Below are positions 10,368 through 19,032 of a stretch of 64,000 nucleotides of DNA, piece by piece (positions within the stretch are counted from its first letter, which is position 1; the number at the start of each line of letters is the position of its first letter). Source of the stretch: Bog-473 sp963783965. GTDB taxonomy: Bacteria; Actinomycetota; Acidimicrobiia; Acidimicrobiales; RAAP-2. The stretch lies in contig CAWAPQ010000013.1 in NCBI GenBank assembly GCA_963783965.1, forward strand, positions 1-64,000. The letters run 5' to 3'. Position numbers and translations under genes: made by a program. Under the pieces are notes generated by a model. That model was not told the DNA's origin and did not search any database. It saw only the letters and a program-made list of their open reading frames with translations.

Positions 10368-10731
10368 CAGCCGGTCGACGAGGTGTTCCGGGCGCTGGGT
10401 GACCCCACCCGCCGTGACCTGGTGGAACGCCTGAGCCGTGGTCCCGCCACGGTGAGCCAGCTGGCCCTGCCCCTCGACATGAGCCTGTCGGCGGTGGTCC
10501 AGCACCTGGCTGTCCTCGAGTCGTGCGGCGTCGTCCGCTCCGAGAAGGTGGGCCGCACCCGGACCTGCCGGCTCGAGCCGGTGGGGCTGCGCCTCGCCGA
10601 GGACTGGTTCGCCGGCCAGCGCGCCCTGTGGGAGCGCCGGCTCGACCGGTTGGGCGAGGTCCTGGCCGAAGACGGGGCCGCCGAGGCCGAGCAGACAGCA
10701 CCATCACCACCCCGAGAGGAGCATGAGATGA
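10356..10731 (+). CDS. ArsR-family transcriptional repressor
   Basis: Winged-helix repressor. Seen: LGDPTRRDLVERLSRGPATV, recognition-helix region LPLDMSLSAVVQHLAVLESC, the wing GVVRSEKVGRTRTCRLEP, and C-terminal WFAGQRALWERRLDRLGEVL. This is the ArsR subtype that is usually paired with an SRPBCC gene. No obvious metal-binding Cys pair, so it may sense something other than a metal. As written, the frame runs on into the next gene without a stop. A single surplus base after about 10690 (for example acag) would instead end it at TGA 10729-10731, overlapping the next ATG as ATGA, the usual arrangement. Its ATG lies within the palindromic operator, and no Shine-Dalgarno sequence is evident, suggesting leaderless translation. 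Confidence 0.85.
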
Positions 10732-11174
10732 CCACCAGGACCACCGAGCACGGCACCTTCACCATCACGCGGACCTACCCGGTCCCGCCCGAGCGCGTCT
10801 TCGCCGCCTGGTCCAGCCAGGAGTCCAAGGCACGCTGGTTCGGCGCGCCGGGTGCGTCCGGCTACGAGCTCGACTTCCGGGTCGGCGGCACCGAGATCAA
10901 CCGCGGCGGTCCCCCGGGGGGCCCGGTGTACACCTACGAGGCCACCTACCGGGACATCGTGCCGGCCGAGCGCATCGTCTACGGCTACATCATGCAGGCC
11001 GACGACACCCTGATCTCCGTCTCGGTGACGACGGTGGAGTTCGCCCCGGCTCCGTCGGGCACCACGCTGACCTTCACGGAACAGGGCGTGTTCCTCGACG
11101 GCAGTGACACGCCGGCGATCCGCGAGAAGGGCACCGGCGAGCTTCTCGACGCGCTCGGCGCCGCCCTTGGGTGA
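10728..11174 (+). CDS. SRPBCC (AHSA1-like) domain protein
   Basis: Small START-like hydrophobic-ligand-binding domain of the Aha1-homology type. Seen: FTITRTYPVPPERVFAAWSS, KARWFGAPG, the core ELDFRVGGTEINRGG, VYTYEATYRDIVPAERIVYG, TTVEFAPAPSGTTLTFTEQG and a C-terminal helix region GTGELLDALGAAL. 148 residues, normal. ATG at 10728 is preceded by GAGAGGAG. It is co-transcribed with the ArsR gene in a very common two-gene arrangement; the partner's role is often adaptation or detoxification but is not established for this protein. In the sequence as given it is read in frame with ArsR as one 272-residue polypeptide, which I think is an artefact. Confidence 0.85.
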   Translation: MTTRTTEHGTFTITRTYPVPPERVFAAWSSQESKARWFGAPGASGYELDFRVGGTEINRGGPPGGPVYTYEATYRDIVPAERIVYGYIMQADDTLISVSVTTVEFAPAPSGTTLTFTEQGVFLDGSDTPAIREKGTGELLDALGAALG

Positions 11175-11204
11175 GCGACGGCATCGTGCTCCGGGCCATT
11201 CCCC

Positions 11205-12336
11205 CTACGAGGTCGGTCGGCGCACCCGGAACCGCATGCTCCTGACGGCCTTGCTGGCGGGAGCCGTGACATCCCCACCCCAGCACCATCTGGCCGCCGG
11301 CGTAGTCGAGGATGACCCACCCGTAGCGCCGGAGCTGGTCCGAGCCCAACAAGCCCTGCGTGCCCGACAAGCTGATCCCGAAATCGGTGGAGCCGATGAG
11401 CTGGGGATGGAGCGCCAGGCCGGGCACCGACCACGGCCCGCTGTGGACGAGCGGCACCGTGATGACCGAGCAGACGGTGGACTGGCGCTGGGCCAGGTCG
11501 GTGCCGCGCAGCGGCTGACGCCGGGCGACGAGGGAGGACACGACGCTCTGCGACGAACCCGTGTCCACGACGAAGTCTCGCCCGGGCCCACCGGCGAAGC
11601 GGACCTCCACGCTGAGCGAGACGTCGCCGGTCGTCGGGGTCACGGTGAGGGGCACCGACATCCCGCTTCCCCCTGTGTCAGCGTCGCCGGCGCCGGGCCC
11701 TGCGGGCCGGTGAAGGGCGACGACTGGGCGAGCGGCGCACCCTCGGGGCCGGGCAGGATCAGCGCGCCGGCGGCGAAGTCGATGCGCACCGCGCCGAAGC
11801 GGGAGAGGACGTCGGAACCGAGCAGTCCGTCGGGCTCGCCCTTCCCGCCCATCTGGGGCAGCGTGGCCGCGGTGAGCTGCTGCGGCGCCAGGTCGATCCC
11901 GTCGAGTGACCAGGCGTCCACCGACACCGGTTGTGCGGTGCCGGTGCAGCCGACGCCGGCGAACTCGCTGGCGGGCCCGGCGGTCGGCCAGGTGGAGCCG
12001 ATGGGCCAACCCTGCGTCGATGGTCGACTGCCCCGCCCCCGTGTCGAGGACGAAGGGGTACGGCCCCTGGCCACCGATGCACACGTCGACCGACTCGGCC
12101 ACCTGCCCGGCCACCACGCTCACCGTCATCGGCACCTTCTCACCGCCGCCGGGCTGTGCGGTCGCGCCGGCGCAGCCAGCGCTCGCCGGGGGAAGGGCGA
12201 ACGTGACCTGCGGCTCAATGTGGACGATGGCCTGTCGCGTCTTCGGCCCGTTGACGGTCGCCGCCAACACGAGCACCAGCACGGTGACCCCGATGGCCAC
12301 CAAGGCGACGACGAGCAGACCCCGACCCCCGCGCAA
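11205..12336 (-). CDS. membrane-anchored double retropepsin-like aspartic protease
   Basis: Predicted single-pass membrane protein with two retropepsin-like domains. Seen: an N-terminal hydrophobic helix (LLVVALVAIGVTVLVLVLAA). First domain has PFVLDTGAGQSTID, then a flap region and PDGLLGSDVLSRFGAVRIDF. Second domain has DFVVDTGSSQSVVSSLVAR, HPQLIGSTDFG, QGLLGSDQLRRYGWVILDY. Each domain supplies one D-T-G, so the two could form an intramolecular two-Asp active site like pepsin, instead of the usual homodimer of single-domain bacterial proteins. Frame breaks near 12005 and 11675. The TTG at 12336 is the first start after the upstream stop; it lies 4 bases after the glycosyltransferase gene, so the two may be co-transcribed. 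Substrate unknown. Confidence 0.65.
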
Positions 12337-12340
12337 GGCC

Positions 12341-13219
12341 CTACCGACTGACGGCGATGCGGACAGTGGCGATGGCCATGCGCGCGCCGAGCACCAGCGC
12401 CGCCAATGGCAGCGCGGCGCGGCGCCAGCCCTTCGTCGTCCGAACGGTGAAGCGGAGCGCCGAGCGGTGGTGGGCAACCATCATGCGGTAGGGATGGCGC
12501 GCCGTGCTGATGCCCTGCAGGTGGGTCACCTCCGCCGTCCCGGCGAAGCCCACTCCCCAACCCGCGTGGTGGGCGCGCCAGCAGAGGTCCGTGTCCTCCA
12601 AATACATGAAGTAGGCCTCGTCGAAGCCTCCCAGCTCCTCGAGCGCACTGCGCCGGGCCAGGAAGCACGAGCCGGACACCCACCCCGCCGCCGTGACGAC
12701 ATCTCCCTCCGGGGTACCGGGGTTGTAACGCAGCGTGAACGGATTCTCCGGATGGAACAACGCCAGCAGCGCGTGCCCGGCGGCATCGGTGAAGGAGGGG
12801 AAGGTGCGCACCGATGGATAGACCGCTCCGTCCTCAGAGAAGATGCGCGGCCCCACCAGAGCCCAGGCGGGCTCGGCCTCGAGCGCGTGGCACAGTGCAG
12901 CCAGCGCACCGGGATGCACGACCAGGTCCGGATTGCAGACGAGGATCAGTTCGGGCGGGGTCTCCTCCCCCGCCAGTGCAGCCAGACCGCGGTTGACCCC
13001 GGCGCCGAAGCCGACATTGCCTCCCGGCCGCACCAGGCGGATGGGCTTCGCGAGCACGTTCGCTTGAAGGTCTCCGAGTGCAGCCGCTGCGCTCCCGGCC
13101 GCACCGTTCTCCACCACGACGATCGGCGTCGCTCCATCCTCGAGGAGAGAGCGAACGCAGCCTTCGAGCAACGGCCCGGCGTCGTGGTCGACCACGACGG
13201 CGCCGATCGTGCCGGACAC
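12341..13219 (-). CDS. family 2 glycosyltransferase (WbbL/rhamnosyltransferase-like)
   Basis: Transfers a sugar to a growing surface glycan. Intact, 292 residues. Seen: IGAVVVDHDAGPLLEGCVRS, VVVENGA, RPGGNVGFGAGVNRGL, the metal-binding LILVCNPDLVVHPGAL, GWVSGSCFLARRSALEELGG, FDEAYFMYLEDTDLCWRAHH (ED-D catalytic base region) and a C-terminal amphipathic helix. The pattern fits the rhamnosyltransferase branch of GT2. It is the most distal sugar gene of a minus-strand cluster with RmlB and RmlD, which make dTDP-rhamnose, so rhamnose is a plausible donor (inference). The next sugar gene upstream ends 7 bases away. Confidence 0.85.
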   Translation of the reverse strand: MSGTIGAVVVDHDAGPLLEGCVRSLLEDGATPIVVVENGAAGSAAAALGDLQANVLAKPIRLVRPGGNVGFGAGVNRGLAALAGEETPPELILVCNPDLVVHPGALAALCHALEAEPAWALVGPRIFSEDGAVYPSVRTFPSFTDAAGHALLALFHPENPFTLRYNPGTPEGDVVTAAGWVSGSCFLARRSALEELGGFDEAYFMYLEDTDLCWRAHHAGWGVGFAGTAEVTHLQGISTARHPYRMMVAHHRSALRFTVRTTKGWRRAALPLAALVLGARMAIATVRIAVSR

Positions 13220-13226
13220 CCGGTGC

Positions 13227-13985
13227 TCAGTACTCCCGGGTGAAGCGGAACTTCACGAGCGCCCGGAGCGCGCTGAAACCGTCTCGCCAGGTGATCTTCT
13301 TCCCTTCGTCGGGCTCACGGCCGGCATACGAGATCGGGACCTCGTAGATGCGGTAGCCGCGGCGCAGCACCTTGGCGGTGATCTCGGGCTCGAAGTCGAA
13401 GCGGTTCGACACGACCGTAAGGCCCTCCAACACGCGCGAATCGAACATCTTGTAACAGGTCTCCATGTCCGAGAGCGTCGACCGGTAGAGCACGTTGGTG
13501 ACGAGTGAGAGCAGCCGATTGCCGATCCAGTGCAGCGGCATCATGTTCTTGCGCTCACCAGTGAAGCGGCTCCCGTAGACCACGTAGGCCTTGCCGCGCA
13601 GGATCGGCTCGAGCAAGCGCGGCCAGTCTTCGGGGTCGTACTCGAGGTCGGCATCCTGAATGAGCACGAGATCGCCACGGGCCTCGGCCAGTCCGGTGCG
13701 GATGGCTGCGCCCTTGCCCTGATTCATCTCGTGGCGCATGACACGCACCGTCGAATCCTCAATGGCACCCAGCACCTTGTCGGAGCCGTCGCTCGACCCA
13801 TCGTCGACGACGAGGATCTGGAGCACCACGGGGAGCTCGACGGCGCGCATGCGGCGGATCACCTCGGCCACGGTGGTGCGTTCGTTGAACACCGGCACAA
13901 TGACCGTCAGCGTCTTGTACGTCCGGGGCGGGAGCACCCCACTCACGGCGGTCACTTCAGTCTCTGTCACGTCTGGCTCCGTCAT
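13227..13985 (-). CDS. family 2 glycosyltransferase (dolichyl-/polyprenyl-phosphate hexosyltransferase-like)
   Basis: Likely loads a sugar onto a polyprenyl-phosphate carrier at the inner face of the membrane. Seen: LTVIVPVFNERTTVAEVIRR, ILVVDDGSSDGSDKVL, HEMNQGKGAAIRTGLAEA, DLVLIQDADLEYDPEDWP (DxD metal site), VVYGSRFTGER, DMETCYKMFDSRVL, FDFEPEITAKVLRRGYRIYE and PISYAGREPDEGKKITW. These match the DPM1/GtrB-like GT2 group; there is no transmembrane domain in the 252 residues. ATG at 13985 is preferred over further upstream starts because it follows the epimerase stop by 7 bases, giving the tight spacing seen through this operon. Confidence 0.85.
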   Translation of the reverse strand: MTEPDVTETEVTAVSGVLPPRTYKTLTVIVPVFNERTTVAEVIRRMRAVELPVVLQILVVDDGSSDGSDKVLGAIEDSTVRVMRHEMNQGKGAAIRTGLAEARGDLVLIQDADLEYDPEDWPRLLEPILRGKAYVVYGSRFTGERKNMMPLHWIGNRLLSLVTNVLYRSTLSDMETCYKMFDSRVLEGLTVVSNRFDFEPEITAKVLRRGYRIYEVPISYAGREPDEGKKITWRDGFSALRALVKFRFTREY

Positions 13986-13992
13986 GCGCTCG

Positions 13993-14937
13993 TCAGTCTT
14001 GCACTCTGTCCGCGAAGTACTGAATCGTGCGCTCGATCCCCTCGCGCAGGCCGATCCTGGGCTCCCAACCCAGCTCGCGCCGGGCCAGGGTGATATCGGG
14101 GCAGCGGCGTGTCGGGTCGTCGGCAGGCAGGGGCTCGAAGACGACGTCGGACGCGGAGCCCGTGACGTCCAGCACGAAGCGAGCCAGGTCGAGCATGGTC
14201 CGCTCGTCGGGGTTCCCGATGTTGACCGGCCCGACGAGCGAGGAGTCGAGCAGGGCAAGGAGCCCTCTGATCTCGTCCTCCACGAAGCACAGGCTCCGGG
14301 TCTGGCTCCCGTCCCCGTACACCGTCAAGGGCTCGCCCCGCAGCGCCTGGACGATGAAGTTGGAGACGACACGGCCATCGCCAGCGGACAACCGCGGTCC
14401 GTACGTGTTGAAGATGCGCACAATGCCCACGTTGACGCCGTGCGTCCGGTGCATCGCCATGGTCAGGCTCTCGGAAAAGCGCTTGGCCTCGTCGTAGACG
14501 CTCCGGGGCCCGGTGGGATCGACGTTGCCCCGATAGCTCTCCACCTGGGGATGCACTTCTGGGTCGCCGTAGATCTCGCTGGTGCTCGCCATCAAGAATC
14601 GCGCCCCGTGCTCCCGGGCCAGCTCGAGGAGCCGGCGTGTGCCCTCGCTCCCCACCGCGAGGGTGTCGAAGGGGCGCGCCAGGTAGGCCGGCGGCGACGC
14701 CGGCGACGCCAGGTTGCAGACAGCGTCGACGGCGGACGCGTCCACCAGCTCCACCTTCTCACTGACGTTCGTCACAACGAGGCTGAAGCGGTCGTGTCCG
14801 ATCAGGTGGGCCACGTTCTCCCGCGATCCGGTGGAGAGATCGTCGAGGCAAATGACGGTGTCGCCCCTCTCGATCAACGAATCGCACAGGTGCGAACCCA
14901 AGAAGCCGGCGCCGCCGGCCACCACGACCCGGCTCAC
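13993..14937 (-). CDS. UDP-glucuronate decarboxylase (UDP-xylose synthase-like)
   Basis: Extended SDR that converts UDP-glucuronate to UDP-xylose. Seen: VVAGGAGFLGSHLCDSLIERG (NAD motif), DLSTGSRENVAHL, CNLASPASPPAYLARP, LMASTSEIYGDPEVHPQ, the signature GPRSVYDEAKRFSESL with catalytic Tyr-x-x-x-Lys, VRIFNTYGPR, TVYGDGSQTRSLCFVED, and PADDPTRRCPDITLARRELG. The SPASPPAY and YDEAKR stretches are characteristic of UXS. 314 residues. GTG at 14937 overlaps the stop of the upstream UDP-glucose dehydrogenase (GTGA), whose product is its substrate, which strongly supports the assignment. Confidence 0.85.
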   Translation of the reverse strand: MSRVVVAGGAGFLGSHLCDSLIERGDTVICLDDLSTGSRENVAHLIGHDRFSLVVTNVSEKVELVDASAVDAVCNLASPASPPAYLARPFDTLAVGSEGTRRLLELAREHGARFLMASTSEIYGDPEVHPQVESYRGNVDPTGPRSVYDEAKRFSESLTMAMHRTHGVNVGIVRIFNTYGPRLSAGDGRVVSNFIVQALRGEPLTVYGDGSQTRSLCFVEDEIRGLLALLDSSLVGPVNIGNPDERTMLDLARFVLDVTGSASDVVFEPLPADDPTRRCPDITLARRELGWEPRIGLREGIERTIQYFADRVQD

Positions 14938-16249
14938 TGGCGACCGATCCCCGAATACTGGAAGCCCATCCGGCGGACAGCGGCCGGGTCGAGCAGGTTT
15001 CGGGCGTCGACGATGTGGGGCTCGGCCATGGCGGTCAACACGCGGGAGAAGTCGAGCCAACGGAACTCGTCCCACTCGGTGAGCACGACCAGGACCCGTG
15101 CCCCGGCGACTGCCTCGTAGGGATCAGCCCGCAGCTGCAAGTCGTGCAAATCGGGGACGTCGGTGTCGGCGTCGACGGTGGGATCGAACGCCTGGACGGT
15201 GGCCCCCAGGTCGGCCAGCCGATGGGCGATCTGCAGGCTCGGCGAATCGCGCCGGTCATCGGTGTTCGCCTTGAAGGTCAGGCCCCACACCGCGATGGTG
15301 GCGCCGTCGGCCGAGCCGCCGCAGGCCGTCTCGACCTTGCCCACCACCCGCGACAACTGCTCGTCGTTGGATGCGATGGCACCGGCGAGGAGCGAGAAGT
15401 CGTAGCCCGCCTCACCGGCGATGTGGAGGAGCGCCCGCGTGTCCTTCGGCAGGCACGAGCCACCCCAACCCGGTCCGGGACGGAGGAACTCGAACCCGAT
15501 TCGCTTGTCGTAGCCCAGGCCGAGCAGGACGTCGCGGGCGTCGGCCCCTACCTCCTCGCACAGACCGGCCAGCGCGTTCACAAAACTCAGCTTGGTGGCC
15601 AGGAATGCGTTCGAGGCGTACTTGATCGTCTCGGACGTCGTGGCGTCGGTCACGATCAACGGCGCTCGGGTCGACGAGAACAGGTCCCCTACCTTGGCCG
15701 CCGACGGCGCGTCGTCAGCACCCACCACGATCCGGTCCGGATTGAGACTGTCGAGCACGGCCGTGCCCTCCCGGAGGAACTCGGGGTTGGAAACGACGCT
15801 GACGTCGGAACGGCCGATCACCCTTTCGACCATGTTCGCTGAGCCGACGGGCACGGTCGACTTGTTGACGACGATGGCCCCGGCTTCCAGCGACGATGCG
15901 ATCTCCTTGGCCGCCGCCTCGACAAACGACAGGTCGGCCGAGCCGTCGGCGCTCTGGGGCGTCGGCACGCACAAGAACACGAACTCCGCTCCGGCCACCG
16001 CCTCGACCGCCGACTCGGTGAAAGAAAGGTTGCCCGCCGCCACGCCCTCGGCCACTAGTTCGTCCAGCCCGGCCTCCACAATCGGCATGCGGCCGGAGCG
16101 CAACGCTGACAGCCGGGACACTCACGCTCGGCCAGCACGACATGGTGGCCGAAATGCGCCAGCGTGGCCGCCGTGGGGAGCCCCACGTACCCAGCGCCGA
16201 TGACGGCGACCGTGTGCCGATCCGTGGGGTCGGTAGCCGAATGGCTCAT
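14934..16249 (-). CDS. UDP-glucose 6-dehydrogenase
   Basis: Oxidises UDP-glucose to UDP-glucuronate with two NAD+. Seen: N-terminal TVAVIGAGYVGLPTAATLAH (Rossmann motif), MPIVEAGLDELVAEG, FVFLCVPTPQ, STVPVGSANMVER, SNPEFLREGTAVLDSL, TSETIKYASNAFLATKLSFVN, the catalytic-Cys loop GPGWGGSCLPKDTRAL, VWGLTFKANTDDRRDSPS and C-terminal EWDEFRWLD. About 438 residues. A frame break near 16115 separates the N-terminal 43 residues from the rest; here one base seems missing, unlike the surplus-base pattern elsewhere. ATG at 16249 shares a base with the rmlD stop (TGATG). It feeds the UDP-xylose synthase downstream. Confidence 0.9.
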
Positions 16250-17172
16250 CAGGCTGCTTCCTCTTGTCGAGCTTTGAGCGCGGGCACGAGCCGAGCCAGC
16301 CCGTCCCGCCAGTCGGGCAGCGCCGGCAGCCCGCTCAGCCTCAGCGCCATGTTGTCGAGCACGGAGTAGGCCGGGCGGGGCGCCACCTGCGGCGGGTCGA
16401 GCTCGGCCGTGCTGATCGGCAGTACCCGTTCGGGATCGGCACCGGCCTCGGCGAGCACGGCCCGCACGAGGCCCCACCACGTCGTGGCGCCGCTGTTGGT
16501 CACGTGAAAGGTCCCCGGCCGGCGATCGAGGCCGAGGGTCACGACCGCCGGCGCCAGGTCGGCCGTGAAGGTCGGCGACCCGTGCTGGTCGTTGACGAAG
16601 CGCAGTAGGCCTTCACCGCCGGCCAGTCGCAAGGCTGTCACGACAATGTTGGCGCCGTGGGCCCCGCACAACCAGCTGGTCCGCACGATGGTGGAGCCGG
16701 GCCGGCACTCTCGTTCGCCGGCGAGCTTGGAGGCGCCGTAGACCGAATTCGGGGACGGGGCGTCCCACTCCCGGTAGGGGCGAACGGCCGAGCCGTCGAA
16801 CACATAATCGGTCGACACGTAGACGACGTGCGCACCCACCAGCGCGGCCGCTTCAGCGATGTGGCGGGTGCCTGTGGCGTTGACGGCGTAGGCGACATCG
16901 ACCTCGCTCTCGCAGCGCTCGACCGCGGTGAACGCGCCGCCGTGCAGGACGAGTTCGGGCCGGAACGCGCTGAAGGTCGTCAGGACAGCGTCACGGTCAT
17001 CGACCCGCATGGTGTCGATGTCGGTGGCCAGCACCTCGTGGCCGAGGCCCTGCCGGGGACCCTCTGGGCCGAGCAGCGCGCAGCGGCGTCCACCGACGGG
17101 CACGCGGCCCGCCAGGCAGTCGAGCAGGTCCTGACCGAGCTGCCCGTTGGCCCCAGTGATCAGAATGCGCAC
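16249..17172 (-). CDS. rmlD: dTDP-4-dehydrorhamnose reductase
   Basis: Last step of dTDP-L-rhamnose synthesis, reducing dTDP-6-deoxy-L-lyxo-4-hexulose with NAD(P)H. Intact, 307 residues. Seen: ILITGANGQLGQDLLDCLAG, HGGAFTAVERCESEVDVAYA (family VNAAAYT-type region), VVYVSTDYVFDGSAVRPYRE, SVYGASKLAGER (catalytic Tyr-x-x-x-Lys), IVRTSWLCGAHGANIV, FVNDQHGSPTFTADLA, and C-terminal PRPAYSVLDNMALR. The segment after GRVPVGGRR is a small insertion. GTG at 17172 lies 3 bases after the rmlB stop, consistent with one transcript. RmlA and RmlC are not in the window. Confidence 0.92.
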   Translation of the reverse strand: MRILITGANGQLGQDLLDCLAGRVPVGGRRCALLGPEGPRQGLGHEVLATDIDTMRVDDRDAVLTTFSAFRPELVLHGGAFTAVERCESEVDVAYAVNATGTRHIAEAAALVGAHVVYVSTDYVFDGSAVRPYREWDAPSPNSVYGASKLAGERECRPGSTIVRTSWLCGAHGANIVVTALRLAGGEGLLRFVNDQHGSPTFTADLAPAVVTLGLDRRPGTFHVTNSGATTWWGLVRAVLAEAGADPERVLPISTAELDPPQVAPRPAYSVLDNMALRLSGLPALPDWRDGLARLVPALKARQEEAA

Positions 17173-17175
17173 AGC

Positions 17176-18186
17176 TCAGCGGTCTCCGGTTCCCCAGGAC
17201 CCCTCGGCAATTGGAGCTCGGGCGCGCAGCGGCTCCCACCAGTCGCGGTTCGCCGCGTACCACGACACGGTGTCCGCCAGACCCTGCTCCCAGTCCACGG
17301 ACGGCGCCCAGCCCAGCTCGTTGCGGAGCTTGGTGGAATCGAGGACGTAGCGGCGGTCGTGACCGGGGCGGTCAGGGACGATCGTCTTGAGCGACTCCGG
17401 CTTGCCCAAGGTGGCGAGGATGCGGTCGGCCACTTCCATGATGGAGGCCTCCACGCCACTGCCGACGTGGTACGTCTCCCCTACCCGACCTCGGGCCAGC
17501 ACGGCATCGATCGCGGTGCAGTGGTCGTACACGTGCAGCCACTCGCGGCGGTTGTCCGTGCTGGCGTACAACGTGAGCGCCTGGTCGTCCAGCGCCAGCG
17601 CGCAGAAATGTGGGACCAGCTTCTCGGGAAATTGGTACGGGCCGTAGTTATTGGCGCAGTTCGTGATGGTGATAGGGAGCTCGTAGGTCTCGGCATAGGC
17701 CCGGACCGTGTGGTCGGCGCCGGCCTTCGACGCGTTGTAAGGGGTCCTCGGCCGGTAGGGCGATTCCTCGTGGAAGGCCTCGTCCGCGTCGAGTGGCAGG
17801 TCCCCGTACACCTCGCAGGTCGAGACGTGGTGGAAGCGCGTCACCCCGGCCTGGCGGGCCGCCTCCAGCATCGTCTGGGTCCCCAGGACGTTCGTCCGGA
17901 AGAACAGGCCCGGGTTCAGCACGGCCAACGAGTTGTGTGACTCTGCTGCGAAGTGGACGATCGTGTCGATCCCCTCTCCGCGGAGAGTCTTTTCGGCCGC
18001 CGTGAGGTCGCAGATGTCCTCTTGAGCAAAGACGACCTTGTCCTCGATGTCGAACAGGCTGGGTCGGTTGCCGGCGTAGGTGAGGACGTCGTAGACGACC
18101 ACATGGTCCTCGGGGTGCTGTTCGACCCAGTAGCGGGCGAAGTTCGACCCGATGAAACCGGCACCCCCCGTGACGAGAAGGCGCAT
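17176..18186 (-). CDS. rmlB: dTDP-glucose 4,6-dehydratase
   Basis: Converts dTDP-glucose to dTDP-4-keto-6-deoxyglucose. Intact, 336 residues. Seen: LLVTGGAGFIGSNFARYWVE, YDVLTYAGNRPSL, VHFAAESHNSLAVLNPGLF, FHHVSTCEVYGDLPLD, SPYRPRTPYNASKAGADHTV (catalytic Tyr-x-x-x-Lys), ITNCANNYGPYQFPEKLVP, RREWLHVYDHC and PGHDRRYVLDSTKL. First gene of the minus-strand sugar operon that continues through rmlD, the dehydrogenase, the decarboxylase and two glycosyltransferases. The start ATG at 18186 lies about 40 bases from the end of the biotin ligase gene, so the operon promoter may lie in or beyond that gene. Confidence 0.93.
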   Translation of the reverse strand: MRLLVTGGAGFIGSNFARYWVEQHPEDHVVVYDVLTYAGNRPSLFDIEDKVVFAQEDICDLTAAEKTLRGEGIDTIVHFAAESHNSLAVLNPGLFFRTNVLGTQTMLEAARQAGVTRFHHVSTCEVYGDLPLDADEAFHEESPYRPRTPYNASKAGADHTVRAYAETYELPITITNCANNYGPYQFPEKLVPHFCALALDDQALTLYASTDNRREWLHVYDHCTAIDAVLARGRVGETYHVGSGVEASIMEVADRILATLGKPESLKTIVPDRPGHDRRYVLDSTKLRNELGWAPSVDWEQGLADTVSWYAANRDWWEPLRARAPIAEGSWGTGDR

Positions 18187-18226
18187 AGTGGCGTAGATGT
18201 TAGCCGAGGCCCGGAACCACTTCGGG

Positions 18227-18985
18227 TTACTGGTCCGGCCGTACGTGCACGACGTCTCCGGCGCTGATGGACCGGGGACCCGCCACGGTATCGACCACCA
18301 GACAGCCGGCGTCATCGATGGCCGAGGCGACACCGAAGAGCTCCTCACCGGCCAGGGTCACGCGCACCCGCTGGCCGAGCGTGGCGCAGCGCGCCCGGAC
18401 CTCGTCGGCCAGAGCCCGACGGCCCTCAGCGCCTTCGAGCTGAGCACACCGGGGTTCGAGGGCGCCGAGGAGGCGGTCGAGGAGGGTCCGGCGGTCAATC
18501 GGTCCGGCGGCCGCCACGTCGTCGAGGCAGGTCCCCCCGGCCTCCGAGGGCCCGGGCCAGGCCACATTGATCCCGATACCCACGACGACGGCGGTGGGCA
18601 CAGGTCCGGCGAATTCCGCCTCGGCCAGGACCCCGGCCAGCTTGGCGCCGTCGAGCAGGAGGTCATTGGGCCACTTGAGCGTCGGGTCGACCCCAGCCAC
18701 GGCGCCGCAGGCATCGGCCGCGGCCAGCGCGACGGCGCCGGCACACAGGTGCACCTCGTCGCCCGCAAAGCCAGGGCGGAGGAGCACCGAGGCCAGCAGA
18801 TTCGCGCCCGGCGGCGACTCCCAACGGCGGTCCAGGCGCCCGCGGCCGGCGGTCTGATGATCGGCGACGGCGACCAGGCCGGCGGGCGCCCCCCGACGGG
18901 CCCGGTCAAGGGCGTAGGTGTTCGTCGAGTCCACCTCTTCGAGCCAGTGGATCTCCCACTCGCCGCCCCACATGGCAGACACCAT
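18227..18985 (-). CDS. birA: biotin--[acetyl-CoA-carboxylase] ligase
   Basis: Attaches biotin to the lysine of biotin carboxyl carrier domains. Intact, 252 residues. Seen: HWLEEVDSTNTYALDRA, VAVADHQTAGRGRLDRRWES (the biotinyl-AMP loop GRGR), SPPGANLLASVLLRP, DPTLKWPNDLLLDGAKLAGV (catalytic Lys in KWPND), VVVGIGINVAWP, and a C-terminal SH3-like domain ending AGDVVHVRPDQ. No N-terminal helix-turn-helix, so it is the monofunctional class without repressor activity. Divergent from the biotin carboxylase gene 47 bases away, whose carrier domain is its likely substrate. Two possible ATG starts lie within the first five codons. Confidence 0.93.
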   Translation of the reverse strand: MVSAMWGGEWEIHWLEEVDSTNTYALDRARRGAPAGLVAVADHQTAGRGRLDRRWESPPGANLLASVLLRPGFAGDEVHLCAGAVALAAADACGAVAGVDPTLKWPNDLLLDGAKLAGVLAEAEFAGPVPTAVVVGIGINVAWPGPSEAGGTCLDDVAAAGPIDRRTLLDRLLGALEPRCAQLEGAEGRRALADEVRARCATLGQRVRVTLAGEELFGVASAIDDAGCLVVDTVAGPRSISAGDVVHVRPDQ

Positions 18986-19032
18986 AGGGTGCGTGCAAAT
19001 GTGAAGGTCCGCCGCAGGGAGGAAAGGCCAGC

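Noticed and set aside
16657..17940. 427-codon plus-strand frame antisense to rmlD and rmlB
   Set aside because: The minus strand carries two intact, well-recognised enzymes; the plus frame has no motif and shadow-type composition.
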